NCBI GenBank assembly: GCA_022559985.1 | Contig: JAFJTR010000039.1 | Coordinates: forward strand, 1-64,000 | DNA: 64,000 nucleotides | Reading direction: 5' to 3' | DNA from: Parastagonospora avenae f. sp. tritici 18332-5 | Lineage: Eukaryota; Ascomycota; Dothideomycetes; Pleosporales; Phaeosphaeriaceae | Part shown: in pieces, positions 22,644-35,299 of the stretch | Numbering within the stretch: the stretch's first letter is position 1 | How the letters are laid out: the number at the start of each line of letters is the position of its first letter | Notes under the pieces: generated by a model | Seen by the model: the letters and a program-made list of their open reading frames with translations, nothing else | Databases searched by the model: none | What the model was told of the DNA's origin: nothing | Position numbers and translations under genes: made by a program

Positions 22644-24090
22644 ATGGCTTCTGCTACTCTCCCTACAGGGTCTCCACAAGCGCGTACATCTCAGCACACT
22701 ATGCAGCTTAGCGCAGTGCAGATGGATATATTGTCAGGAGAAGAGGAAGAAACAGAAAGCAGCTAAGATAAGCTAGCTAAGCAGCCCTAGAGACAAAAGC
22801 AGAGCAAAAAGCGGACACTTAATCAGCGCTCCCCACAGAAGCAAGAGCAGGAGGTGCTAGCACAGGAGGTACTGTTTTAGAAAGCAAGATAGCTATACTG
22901 TATCTCTTAAGGCATAAAAGCCTTTTAAGAGGCCTTAAAGCTAGCAGAAGGAAAAGAGGCTACAGCAGAAACAGCCACAAGAGAGCTGCTTAAACAGACA
23001 ACCTCCGTACATCAAGAGAAAGCAGAATCAGCTCTAGCAGCTATAAAAGAGCTTACAAAGGAAATATAAGACCTAAAGGAATATATCCTAAAAGCAATAA
23101 GCGCAACTGTTAATAATACAAACACTGCAAAACTAGCAAGGAAAACGTAAGCAGACGCTGTTAAACTAGCTACATACCTAAACAATACGCCTCTTCTAGG
23201 ACAGTCTGTACATACTACACTACCTTAAGGTAAACAATAGAACAGCGTTAAAGCTACAAAGACAGCAGCATAACAACGCAGGAAAGACAAACAAAAGAGA
23301 GAGCTTATACTGCTAGTAGAACAAGCAAACGCAGCAGCAGCAGAGGCAGTAGATCCTCTAGCACAGAGAAACGCGATTAACATAGCCCTAAGAGCAGTCT
23401 CGAACTCTACTGCAGTAGTAGCTAGCGTATGCCTAACAGCAAAGAAGAATCTAATTCTTACTACTATAGAGCATTTCTCTGTAGACTTTCTTCTGCAGCA
23501 CACAGATATATAGAAATTAGCAGTATAGGTTACCTGCAAAGGCATACAAAGAGAAGAAGAGTGGATTTAAGTTATTGCACATAGAGTCTATATGCATAAC
23601 GCGTTTCTTGCATCCCCTGCAGAGCTAAAGGCAGAAATTAAGATATTTAATAATATAGCTATCTAAGGCAACCTAAGATAGTTAGCAAAACGCAAGAAGC
23701 TTAAAAATGCACACCTGCTGCCCCTACATTAAAGATATAGCTCTATAGTGTTTAGAGTAGGCAGTAAAGAAGAATAATAAAGGCTGCTAGCATAAAGGCA
23801 GCTTAGCATTGCAGAAAGACAAGTATACCTAGCAAAGCACTATAATATCTTGCTAGAACTGCTTTAAATTAGGCTACAATAGAGAGATATATAGAAGTAA
23901 AGGTTATAAGCTTTATATAGAGACGCACTATATAAAAGATCACGCTAGCTACAAAGACTGCAAGCTTATAGGAAGGCTTTGCGAGCACTAAAGGCCCTGC
24001 TGCATTAACTGCTAAGAAGAGCATATTGCTATAAGTAGGCAGTGCTCTTACCTTGCTACTACTAACCCTCTTACTCCTCCTCTATGTTAG
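22644..24090 (+). pseudogene. LINE ORF1 (gag-like nucleic-acid-binding protein), inactivated
   Basis: The ATG at 22644 starts a frame reading MASATLPTGSPQ and, through many TAG/TAA stops, a Lys/Glu/Ala-rich, coiled-coil-like protein. Near 23.9-24.07 kb cysteine-rich blocks resemble CCHC knuckles of Tad ORF1 proteins. In such elements ORF1 binds the RNA intermediate. The stops lie mainly where Gln or Trp codons are expected. Confidence 0.65.
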
Positions 24091-25440
24091 AATAACAAGA
24101 AGAATAATATAGAAGCAAGGATATCTTAGATAGTAGCACTACTACTAAGATAGTAGGAGAGATCTCTTTTCTGCAATATAATATAAGAAAGAGATAAGAA
24201 GTGCAATAAACTCTCTTAGAACTTGCCTTTGTAAAAAGGACAGATCTAGTCCTTATATAAGAGCCTAGTGTATGGCTAGATAGTAGAGAAGGCGTGTAGT
24301 TCTCTTTTCTACATCTGTCCTACTCCCTAGTCTTACTTAAATCAGACAAGAGGCCTAGAACAGCTACCTACATCTGCACAGAAGCTGCCATTAAGCATAA
24401 GCAAAGAGACGACCTTAGTACAGACAACGATCTCCTAGTACTAGAAATCTCAGGGCCTACAGAGCGCTTTCTGCTCCTAAACATCTATAACAAAAAGGAA
24501 CTTGCAGAAGACTCTACCTCTTAACAACAAGGAGTAAGGACAGTAGAATGAGCGCTTCTACGCCTCTAGCTTACATTGCCTTTCCTTATTGCAGGCAATT
24601 TTAATAGCTACTACTTTCTGTAGAATACTGCAATTCAGAACCTAAATCAGGAGGCATAGCACCTAGCTAGCTGGCTAGAAGCTCACAGCTGCAAGCTACT
24701 GAATATAGCGCAGGAGCAGACCTTCTTTAGGTCTAATCTTAGGTCTCCTTTGGTTATAGACCTAGCTTTTGCCGTAGGCTTTAAGGAGAATACCTAGGAT
24801 ACGTAGTATAGAGCAGAAGACACAGGCTTAGATTATATTACAATTAGCTTCTCCTGCTACATAAGATACACAGAGCAACCTATTAACCCTCTATAGAACA
24901 GACCCTACGCGCTAGACAAGGCAGACTAGGGGGAATTTGCAGCAGCTCTAAAAGAGCAAGTAGCAAGCATAAATATTATGCAGATGCTAGAGGCTATAAA
25001 TGCTAATATAGACAGGTTAGAGCTTAATAGCCTATCTCTCCTAGAACAGCTACAAAAGGACCTAGACAGCGCTGTAGATCTGCTTACGCAGAGTATCTAA
25101 GAGGCTGCAAAACAAGCTATTCTAAAAGCAAGACAAAGATCTAAGCCTTAGTGGAGCAAAGATCTCGTAGAGCAGAGAAAGCAGGCAAGCAGAGCGATGC
25201 GCGTGCAGCAAGAGTTTCCTACGCCCACAAACGCAAGAAGAGCAAAGGCTAGAAGAGAACAATACCTACAGGCAGTTAAAGCAGCAAAAGCTAGTCACTA
25301 GGACAGCTTCTTGCAGAAGGCTAAAGGCAAAGATATCTTTAAAGCCCTAAGCTATACAAAGCAAAGGACTACTAGGCTTATTCCTAAGCTAAAGTACTAA
25401 CAGCAAGGAGAGATAAGAACTGCTACAGACTTTAAGGAGC

Positions 25441-25657
25441 TGTTAGATTAAATAGGTTCAGTGGATGGACCTGGGTTGAAGTGTGATGACTTGATTGATT
25501 GTGCTGTGCTCTTGTCTTCTGCTACGTGTTCTGGTTTTTGTTTGTAGTATCACACCCGAGCTTTATATTACTTAACTATTCCTAGTCGTGAAGATAATAA
25601 CACCTAACACTAGCTATCTGACAGCAACTAGTCCTCTAATACGCGACATATCTAACA
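25441..25657 (-). repeat. Copia 3' LTR (left copy)
   Basis: 217 bp, TGTTAGAT...ATCTAACA. It differs from the right LTR at about twenty sites, all transitions, nearly all TpG/CpA against TpA. Damage on this copy is concentrated in its second half. Confidence 0.9.
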
Positions 25658-26170
25658 CACCTCTTCAGCTTAGACGATATGCAAGCTAGGACACTTAGTT
25701 GTTGAGTATAAGGCCTTCAAGTTGCTCTTAAATCTTATTAAGTAGCGCTTTATTTGCTACCTCTTTATAGATTACCTCTACTAGTCCGATCTAATAGAGG
25801 AAGCCGTTCTATTTGTTTACTAGGAGGGCCTTAGTAAACCTGTTAGCAATTATTTCTGCTAATTAAACGTACTCTACTGCAATTTTGCCGGTAGAAATCT
25901 CTTGTCTAAGCTAGTGGTTGTGAATGTCAACATAGCGAAGCTTAGTCTAAAGTTTAGATATCTCCTTAGTAACTAGCTAGATAGTTTAGGCGTTGTTATA
26001 TTAAATAGTAATTGTAGATTATAGGAGCTTAATGTTCAGCTTATAGAGTAGTCGTAAGGTAAATATCGCTTCTTTAGCAACTTGGGACAGGGCAAGAAGT
26101 TCTGCCTCTGTCGTTGATGTAGTAACAGTGTCTTGCTTGCTTGCTCTCTATGCAATAAGTCTACTAAAAA

Positions 26171-26730
26171 TGCAGCTGCTCTCTGGCCCAAAGAGGGTGC
26201 TAGCTGCCTACTACCAGCTTAAGCTAGGAAAGGGCTTCTTTAAGCAATTTTCTAAAGCTATAGGCAAGGATGACAAAGGAGAATGCTTTGGCAACTGCAG
26301 AGCATTGCAGACACCAGAACACCTTCTCCTACAATGCAAGCATTACACAAAGGAGCGAAAAAGGATGTTAAAAATGCTAGACATGCCTACTACTACGCTA
26401 CAACAATTGTTCAGTACTGCAAAGGGAAGTGCTACTTTAATAGACTTTCTAAAGGAAACAGAGATTGCTACAGCTAGGTGGCTGTTGGCAGCAGGAGCCC
26501 TATAAGGGCCTACAACAACGTCAAAATTGCAAAGAAAGGCAGAAAGAGAGGATAGGCAGAAATGCACAACGCAGGTGAAAGACTGCAGCTGATAGCACTA
26601 AGCGTGGACCCTAGGAAAGAGGGATTAGCGAGGCATGCGCAGCGCTCCATAGTCCCTAGGACTGCATGAGCTTCATTGTATGTATGCTAGCAATAGATAG
26701 TACAATGTAAATGATATATAAAAAAAAAAA
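26171..26730 (+). mobile_element. Young 5'-truncated LINE copy inside the Copia element
   Basis: 560 bp matching the 3' end of the Tad-like LINE (C-terminal zinc-finger block, 3' UTR, poly-A of ~10 or more). It is flanked by a perfect 14-bp duplication, AAGTCTACTAAAAA, at 26157-26170 and 26731-26744, the signature of target-primed reverse transcription. Its coding part (from ATGCAGCTGC at 26171 to the stop at 26503) is fully open, with a C...C...H...C cluster (CFGNCRALQTPEHLLLQCKH), whereas the same segment at 33.47-33.81 kb is riddled with RIP changes. It interrupts the Copia RNase H frame. Confidence 0.9.
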
Positions 26731-29700
26731 AAGTCTACTAAAAAGCTTAATAGCGTAGCCTTGTGAACTCTTCCTGTCCAGCGTGTTGTCGGCGAAGGAG
26801 GCGTCACTAGCTACTTAGAGGTAGTCTTCTCCTCTAAGTTGTAGCGCCCTAGATCTGGTGTCTGCAAGGTACAGTAAAACCTGGTTAGCAGCGTTTTAAT
26901 GTTTAGTGCTTAGGTTTAATAGGAACTAAGCAAGTCGTGATATGGCAAAAGCGATGTTAGGTTGCGTAGTCACTGCGGCAAATAGTAGAGATCCAATTTT
27001 TCGTTAGTATTAGTTAATCTCGGATAGAGCAGCTAGATCGTGTCGTGGCTTCATCTCGATGGGTGCTATTAGGGTGTCGTGCCTTCTGTCAGTTTAATCA
27101 GCAAGGCGGCATATCTTGTCGATGTACGCTGACTAGGATAGATGTATAAGGCGCTAGTCTCGTTGTCAGATGACCTCCACGCCTAGGAACCATTGGAGAT
27201 CATGCCCCCCGGTCATAGTATATTTTTCCTGGAGAAGCTTGACTGCATAGTCTGCTTCTTTAGTATATTGTTTATCGTACGTGACGATAATATTATCTAC
27301 GTAGAAGAAAATAATAATGCTGTCTTTAATCATACAGCATAGCTCGTGCAGGACTATCGTAAAGCCTAGAGCCTTAAGGGTTAATGTGAACTCCTTCTGC
27401 TATAGCAGGGGTGAAATGCGCAGACTGTATAGTGCCTTCTAGACTCGAAGGATCGTCCCTTTCTTCTCGTAGCCTCGGGGCATCCGCATGTATATCTCTC
27501 AGTCTATTATCGCATAGACAAACGCGTTAGTTACGTCGTATTGTTTAAGCTTAAGGTTATGCTTAGCTGCAATAGCTATAAGCATCCTAAGCAAGCGGCT
27601 CGCTAACGTAGCAGCGTATGTGTCCTGCGATGTAATGTTTCGCTGTTGATCGCCTCGGACAACTAGTCGTGCCTTGCACTTAATAAACTAGTGATGTTTA
27701 TTAAGTTTATACATATACACCTATATGCAGTCTAAGATCTGTTAGCCTGTTAGTTTAATTAATTTAAGGAGTACTTCTCTCTAAGATTTTATCTGTTTGT
27801 AACTCTATAGGTAGGCCTGCTCTGCTTCTTTAAACAGTTCCCCTATTAGATAAGTCTTAAGCTTAGTTTAGCAGGTTAGTAGAGGTAGAAGCTGGCTGTA
27901 ATAGGGCTTTAAGCCTTTAGCGAGCATCCTTTGCATTTTAGCCTTGTCTATTATTTCTCCTCTGTACTTCCTGACTCTCCCGGCTTAAGCTCCTGCCATG
28001 AAGGCTGCTGCCCATGGGATAGTTTTAGATAACCCTTATAGTGTTATTTTTGTAGATGATCTGTGTGGTATTAAATCCATGTGTCCGGCTATTAGTCCTG
28101 CGAGCAGTGCTGCTGGTGGCGGTGTAGATGGAGGAGTCGGGTATTGATCCCTGCCTTGATAGTAGCCTAGTGGGTCTACTTCGTCCTGGGGATTTGTTTA
28201 ATCCTCGGTAGGCTCATCCTCGTAGAACAAGTCAGTCTCCGGATTGATGCTCAGAGTGGGCAGTTCAATAGTCCTTATATAAGTGGCTATCTCTTTAAGA
28301 GTATTGTGCATAAGGTTGTCTATAAGGTCCTTAATTATGCTATTAAAGATAGTTTGCTCATCAAATACTATATTGCAGGTGCTGATAACTTTACTGAGCA
28401 ATAGGATCTAGATGCAGTAGATGTTTGATAATCAGTATCCTATAAGGTATCTAATCCATGCTTTAGGGTTAAGGCGTTAAAGTCTTAATATACCTCTATA
28501 AGTGTCACTGCTTATTGCAAATGCTTTGCACCTATATGCTTTAAGGTAGGTAAGGTTTAGTTTTTAAAGTAATGTTACTATTCTATTATTAAAAGTAATA
28601 TATATAAAGAAGATCTTATATAGAGTCTTCTAGTTGTTAGCGTAGTTTAGTGTTTAGTTGTACAGGTACACTCCTGCTCTTGTGATTTCTAACTATAGTT
28701 CCTAGGGTAAGTTAGCATCGAGTCGCATTGCGCGTGACTTCTCCTTGTTTATTCCCCCTAAGCGTTCAGCGCCACTATTTTAAGCTTGGGTATCCGGTGC
28801 TGAAGGCTCGACGATGACTCCTATTAATGCTAACCAGCTCTCGACTTATAATTTAACTATTATAATCTTATTATTAGCCTTAATAACCTTAACTGTGATG
28901 TTATAATAATTTTTAAGAAAGAGGAAGAAGTTTAATAGCTTCTTAATGATAGAGCTTGCTGTCCTGTTATTAGTAAAGTAGAGGTCCTATTGCAGTCCTG
29001 AGAACTTGTCTGCAACTAGCATTTAGCTCTTCTCCTTTATTATACTCGTCTCGTAAGAGTAGAAATCGATAGTTAGCCTCTCTCCTAGTCCTTCGTTATT
29101 GTTTCGTAGAGCTTAGCTGATTTGTTGTCGTGATTTAGCTCTGCTGCATAAGTTGCATTAGACTGTAGTAACTCCCTTTACATGCACCTCTTCAGCTTGC
29201 TGGACTAGGTGCTTAATGGCTGCTAGTCCTAGATAGCTGAGTCGCTTGTGCTAGAGCAGTGCAGTTGCCTTTTATAGGGATTGCTTCGTTCGCGAGTTGT
29301 TTGTATGCGTGTAGTATATAGCTTCTAGCAACACGTTATGTTTAATTACCTATTAACTGTGTATCTTGCTAAGGTTCCTAATAATTATGCTATCTTAGTA
29401 CCTTAGTATAGTTAGGTCTTCTTTTGTTTCCTACTAAATTCCTCTCTGTCTAAGTAGTTAGAAGGAGACTAGGTTGCAGTGTAGATTGGGGCAGATAGCC
29501 ACGTCATGCAGTACTAGGTTTGTTTCTCCTGTCCGACATCTCATGATTAGATTAATGCTGCTGTATCCCTTAATCTATATCTTCGTGTTACTAGCCTATA
29601 TAAAGTCTCTGTATGAAGGCAGTTAGAAGTTATATATGCGATCAGGATCGTTTATAATATAGCATGTTAAGCCAGAGTTAAGGATGAATAAGAACTTGAG

Positions 29701-31024
29701 CGGATAGTCGCTGAAGGACGCGCGGAATGATGCGGCGATAAAGGTAGCGGCGATGATTGTGATTTGCCGGCCTTCAAGTCATTCTCTCTCGATTGTCTCT
29801 GGGGTCAGTGTGTAGGACTGTTTCGTCACCGTAGGCGTATTGGACCGCAGTCGGCTTTGCCCTCGCAATATGCCTAGAAACGCAGTGTTATGCTTACGTT
29901 TATATTTAATAAGCTCTGTTATAGCTTCATTAGGTTTCCACTAGTCTGGAGCTTGGTCAGGATTTAAATAGTAGCAATCCTTCAGTCTGTGGCGCTGTGA
30001 GCAAGCAGGGCATTTTATGCCTTCAGCTTTAGCAGGCTCATGTTCTGATAGCTGCTTTGACCTGGCATTGTTCTTACTAGTTAGTTATTGTTAACGAGGT
30101 CTTCCCCGGTTCTTAGATAGCGCGCTTTCAGCATGTTAGGCGTCCCCTTCAGTGCTCTAGTTAGATTCACCACTAGCAAGAAATGATGCGTCATTAACTG
30201 CGTATGCAGCCTTGTGTTTCCCTGTTCTAAGAGGATAATTTGCAACTATATATTCTTAGAAACGTTTTATTATCTCTTTCCTAGTTATGCTAGCTATTAA
30301 TCTACTATTGTCCTAAAAGTTTATAGACTATATTAGCGTAACTTTGTTTATAGCATGCAGGAAGTCTTTTATAATTGCGTTAATTTATGTTAACTTAGCA
30401 ACCTTATACGTTTCTGCTTTAGTTGCTGCTTAGTCGTATTTAGACAACTAGGTGTCCTAATTTATTGCGCTCCTTATTAGCTTAAGGGAAGCTTAGTAGC
30501 AATCGCGAGCTCGTTCTTGCTTAATTTGTTCGTTAACACTAACTGTTAATTTTAGATTAGTAATCCACTAGCGTAGTGGTTACTTTAGTAGGCAGCACGT
30601 TCAGAGTAGATGCAGGGAGACAGTTAACTAGATAAACGCGACGATTTGTTAGAGGCTTAATTGTTCCTTCTTAAACTCGTGGCAATCTCCTTTATATTGT
30701 TCGATGAGTATCTTATAGTACTCTAGGTCTTCCTTAAGTGCCTTCTGTCCTGTTGTTGACAGGTCGGACTGTCGCATTAGTACGTTCACGTTTACTGCTA
30801 GTGTGTAGTCAGCAATTATAGGTGCTCTTATTAGCACTAGTTTGTTCAGCAATAGCTCTACTAAGTCTAGGCTAATCTTGTCCTATATATTATGCATAAG
30901 GCAGCGCGCTTGCAGCTGCGCAATCTATCTAGTGTAGTTAGTTTGATCCTGCAGAGTAACTGTCAGGTCTCGTAGGTGTTAGTGCGTTATAATTTCGCTT
31001 CGTAGGGGCAGTAAGACTCTTAAT

Positions 31025-31241
31025 TGTTAGATTAAATAGGTTTAGTAGATAGACCTAGGTTAAAGTGTAATAACTTAATTAATTATGCTGTGCTCTTGTC
31101 TTCTGCTACGTGTTCTGGTTTTTGTTTATAGTGTTACACCCGAGCTTTGTGTTACTTGACTATTCCTAGTCGTGAAGATGATGACACCCAACACCAGCTA
31201 TCTGACAGCAACTAGTCCTCTAATACGCGACATATCTAACA
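31025..31241 (-). repeat. Copia 5' LTR (right copy)
   Basis: 217 bp, same termini as the left LTR and same length. RIP-type changes are concentrated in its first half, complementary to the left copy. As the element lies on the minus strand this is the upstream (promoter) LTR. Confidence 0.9.
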
Positions 31242-34033
31242 GGAGCAGTGCACTGCTTTTATAACTACTCTGTTCTTAAGCCCTCCTAGCACAAATACAC
31301 GCCTATAATAGAGCAACTACAAATAAGGTAACTAGGACTAGCTTAAAGAGCTAGGGGAGACAGAGGTGTACAACGCTATTTTTACTAGCTCGCCTACTAA
31401 TGCACTAGGCACAGATTAACTCTCTTTTGCTATCCTGCGCAGAGCCTATAAAGCAGAAAGCAAAGCTTTCTATCTCCTCTACAGAGCTCTTTTTGCAGCA
31501 GGCTATCACCTAAGAGGCTAGAGAGAAGCAATAGGGGTAATATTACTAAAAGCAAACAAGAAGGACTACTCTCTCCCTAAGGCCTACAGAGTTATCTCCC
31601 TGCTTAACTGCCTAGGCAAAGCCTTTAAAAAGATCCTAGCTACAAGGCTTAGCTATCTAGCAGAAATTAGAGATCTGCTGCAGCAGACACAGATAGGGGG
31701 GAGAAAGCAAAAATCTGCTCTAGACGCTTGTCTGCTCCTGCAGTTAAAAGTTCAGGAGGCATAGAAAAAGAAGCATACTACTGCGCTACTATTCGTAGAC
31801 GTAAAAGGAGCTTTTAACCACGTATCAGCAAATCAGCTTCTAGCTATATGCAAGAAACTTAAGCTCCCTCTAGCCCTTATTAGATGGATTAGCTTTTTCC
31901 TCTCTTAGCGCTCTATACAGCTGAAATTTAATAGCAAGACTTAGCCACTACAGAGCATAGAGATAGGCATACTGCAAGGATCACTAATCTCGCCAACCCT
32001 CTTTCTTCTCTATATCCGAGACATCTGCAAAACAAGGCCAGATACCTTTACTTTCTCCTATATCGATAACATCTGCATTAGAGCAAGCGCAAAGTCTATA
32101 ACAACACTAAAGTAAGTACTAGAGAAAGCTGCAAAAGCTATACTGCAGGAAGCTAAGGAAAACGCAATTAAGTTTAATGTAGAGAAGACAGAGCTGCTCT
32201 ATGCTAGCCGCAAAAGAGAAATTAAGGCAAAGCCTATGCAGGTAGAAGGAAGCCTAATACAGCCAAGCAATTGCGTGCGCTAGCTAAGTTTCTTTCCAGA
32301 CAATAAGCTATCCTTTAAAAGGCACGTACAGACAAAGGTTGCAGTAGCGCAGCAGGTCTTTTATTGCCTACAGAGGCTAGGCAATACACAGCAAGGCCTT
32401 AGTACACAGGCCACAAGACAGCTCTATATAGCATGTGTCTCCTCTATTGCAGACTATAGAGTGCAGCTGTAGTAGGGAAAAAGAAAGCAGTTGCTGCTTT
32501 AAGAATACTAACAACTATAAAACTTAGCTCTATGTTGAATCCTAGGAGCCTTTGAAGGATCCTTAACGCAAGCTATAGAGATTAAAGCTGCAATTCTGCC
32601 TCTCTACCTTTAAGCAGAAAAGCTCTGCTAATAGTATGCTATTAGAACCCTATCTTTTGCAAAGAGCTATCCTATTAGGAGAGCAATCCTATGCTAGAAA
32701 CAACTCTATATATCTACGCAGCTAAGGGAGTTAACAGCACGAATATAAGGACACAGCAATATTAAAGAAATCTCTATCCTACTAGTAAAGCTGTGAAGCA
32801 AACCTACCTCTGCCTACGCTACTATCTCTATCTCTAAGAGCAGCAAGTCTGAAACTGCAGAAATCTATAAACAGTGGCTTCTAGGTCTTAGAAATAAGGC
32901 TAAAGCACCTATTCTACTATACACAGATAGCTCTAAGATACGAGAAGAAGTAGTAGCAGGCTATTGTTAAGTGTCTATATAGGGAAAATACCTCTAGGCA
33001 AAAAACTTCAGCCTAGGAGAGAAACTTAAGATTATAGATGCAGAGCTTATTGCAGCCTATTAGGCTCTTAGAAACCTATGCTAAGAACTACAGAGAGAGG
33101 AGATACACGTCTCTATAGATAGCTAGGCTGCTCTAAAAAGACTACAGAAAATCTCTCTTATAGGTAGCTAAAGAGTTTATTATAAGATTATAGAGCTGTG
33201 TAAGCAGCTATCTAGGCAGAACAGAGTCTCTATATCCTAGGTGCCAGGACACAGAGAAATCTAAGGCAACGAATATGCAGACAGGCTAGCTAAAGCAGGC
33301 CTTAAGCAGATAATAAAGGACCCTATTACTTCTCTAAGCTATCTTAAGAGAAAGGCTAAAGAGGAGATCCTAGCAAGATAGAAGCAAGAGTGGAAAGATG
33401 CTAGGCCTGCAGAGAAAGGCAGGGCCTATAGCAGGGCTACCTAGGAAAGACCTAAAGTCGCGTACAAGATGCAGCTGCTCTCTAGCCCTAAGAGGGTGCT
33501 AGCTGCCTACTACTAGCTTAAGCTAGGAAAGGGCTTCTTTAAGCAATTTTCTAAAGCGATAGGCAAGGATAACAAAGGAGAATGCTTTAGCAGCTGCAGA
33601 GCATTGCAGACGCTAGAACACCTTCTCCTATAATGTAAGCATTATACAAAGGAGCGAAAAAGGATATTAAAAAAGCTAGATATGCCTACTACTATGCTAT
33701 AATAATTATTTAGTACTATAAAGGGAAGTACTACTTTAATAGACTTTCTAAAGGAAACAGAGATTACTACAGCTAAGTAGCTGTAGGCAGCAGGAGCCCT
33801 ATAAGAGCTAGCAACAACGTTAAAATTGCAAAGAAAGGCAGAAAGAGAGGATAGGCAGAAATGCACAACGCAGATAAAAGACTGCAGCTAATAGCACTAA
33901 GCGTGGACCCTAGGAAAGAGGGATTAGCGAGGCATGCGCAGCGCTCCATAGTCCCTAGGACTGCATGAGCTTCATTGTATGTATGCTAGCAATAGGTAGT
34001 ACAATGTAAATGATATAAAAAAAATAAAAAAAA

Positions 34034-35299
34034 GACGGGCTGGTCAAAAGACGTTTTGCCAATAATTATCAGAATGAATTAACTATTTCTCTACCTACTG
34101 GAAAGAGATCGTATTTTGTACAGTATGAGCGGCTCTGTCTGATTGCAAGACGGCAAGATACGGTGATAGACTCGTTATGATGCGCTGATGGCTGATTCAC
34201 TTGACAACATATTATTATGTTCTTACGATTTATAGAGCATTACATCCAGCTGCAACACCGAACTAGCATAGTAGTTAGACAAAGCATCATGAACCAGGAT
34301 TCAAATACATACAATAGGCGTCGCAGGATCGCAACAATTCAGTGTCCACGGAGTCGCACAATACTTGAAAACAGCAGGTAGTGCAGCCTCCGCTTCGCAA
34401 TTATTAGCAATGCATCCTGTTAAATTTGATGAACTGATATCACTCACAGACACGTATCAGCATTGAGAAGCAAGTCAAATTCAATAAACTGAGAATCGGG
34501 GTTGACTTGCAGCACGCCAACACCGGTGCAGCTCGGTATAGACTGTTAGTGCGGAGGTTGAGTGGTTTCACTACATATGTTCTAAAGACATGGTCATATT
34601 GTATCAGTCGCACACAGCCCCCTCACAACCATCGCATACACTGTCGCAACCGCCTCCACTGAATGAGAAAACGCTCGCATACCTGCAATATTCGTTGCAC
34701 GAGTCTAATACGAAGAACTGCAAGGCTGTCAGCTGTTTGGAGGAGCTGGATAGACCGCCAACTCCCCGAAGTGAAACATCCCGAGTTCGATCGAGGCGGT
34801 CCGCACGCCCAGTCACAAGAAGGTACTCCTGCAAACGTTTCCTATTCGGAATGTAACCACGCCCGCGTCTACATTGACATACTGCCTGTCCTCCCACTTG
34901 CAACTGGAGCGCAGGTGCTACACATTCTCGGGTTTAGCTCATGGCAAGACAGATTTATTAGCCTAACAGAACCGGACTTCGCAAGCGCCGCAGCGAGTAC
35001 TTGGCTGAGTCGTGGAGAAATGCGAGGGACTATGCGCTTAAAGGCGATTAGAAGGTAACCCTGTACCTCCTTATCAGAAAGCTAACAGACTATGAGGCTG
35101 AGCTGTTGAATATGCACATGTCAGAGAAAGGTAGAGTTACTCGGAACATAGCTTTGCAATGACATGCTTACCTCGTGAACCAGTGGATCCTTCACACAAG
35201 CCAACAGGTTTAACAGCAGACGACATTGACGACGAAGATAGTAGCGGAAGACGCACCCCGCGATCAGCACAGATTGCCCTACCTATATTTTTTCCGCGC
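34034..35299. other. Region without a supported gene
   Basis: It follows the LINE tail. The 131-codon open frame at 34663-35058 has no motif I recognise. It may hold N-terminal debris of the decayed gene that becomes recognisable after 35.3 kb. Confidence 0.35.

Larger units (their letters stand above)
25441..31241 (-). mobile_element. Copia LTR retrotransposon (5801 bp with inserts), RIP-mutated
   Basis: Two 217-bp LTRs starting TGTTAGAT and ending ATCTAACA bound the element. GGAGC is duplicated at 25436-25440 and 31242-31246. The coding strand is minus: gag (~30.0-31.0 kb) with a zinc knuckle CPACSQRHRLKDC, protease (FILNSGLTCYIINDPDRIYNF-like, ~29.65 kb), integrase (~28.7-29.1 kb), RT (QYDVTNAFV ~27.53 kb, YVDN at 27303-27292) and RNase H ending KLRYVDIHNHW...FTKALL (~25.8 kb). 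PR-IN-RT-RH order defines Copia. Multiple stops abound. The RNase H part contains a separate 560-bp LINE insertion (26171-26730). Confidence 0.9.
24150..33815 (+). pseudogene. LINE ORF2 (endonuclease, reverse transcriptase, RNase H), inactivated and split
   Basis: Endonuclease motifs are followed, after the Copia insertion (25441-31241), by RT motifs including GILQGSLISP and Y-I-D-N. The expected YxDD has its second Asp changed to Asn (GAT AAC), which abolishes polymerase chemistry. RNase H and a terminal zinc-finger-like block (CRALQTLEHLLL...C...H) follow. The 5-bp duplication GGAGC on both sides of the Copia element shows the frame was continuous before insertion. Confidence 0.8.
22140..34033 (+). 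mobile_element. Tad-like LINE (non-LTR retrotransposon), RIP-mutated, split by a Copia element
   Basis: One plus-strand LINE of ~6.1 kb once the 5.8-kb Copia insertion is removed. The 5' limit is approximate (22.14-22.6 kb). Order: ORF1 from ATG 22644 with a CCHC-rich end; AP-endonuclease (LQYNIR ~24.17 kb, AGNFN ~24.59 kb); Copia insertion at 25440; reverse transcriptase (FVDVKGAFNHV ~31.80 kb, YIDN at 32059-32070); RNase H (LLYTDSSK ~32.92 kb, YADRLAKAG ~33.28 kb); C-terminal zinc-finger block (33.5-33.8 kb); 3' UTR and an A-rich tail ending 34033. Dozens of TAG/TAA stops make it inert. The clade assignment (Tad/LINE-1 group with an RNase H domain) is from motif order. Confidence 0.88.

Noticed and set aside
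34663..35058. 131-codon plus-strand frame after the LINE tail
   Set aside because: No family resemblance and no convincing splice link to the pseudogene downstream; left unannotated.
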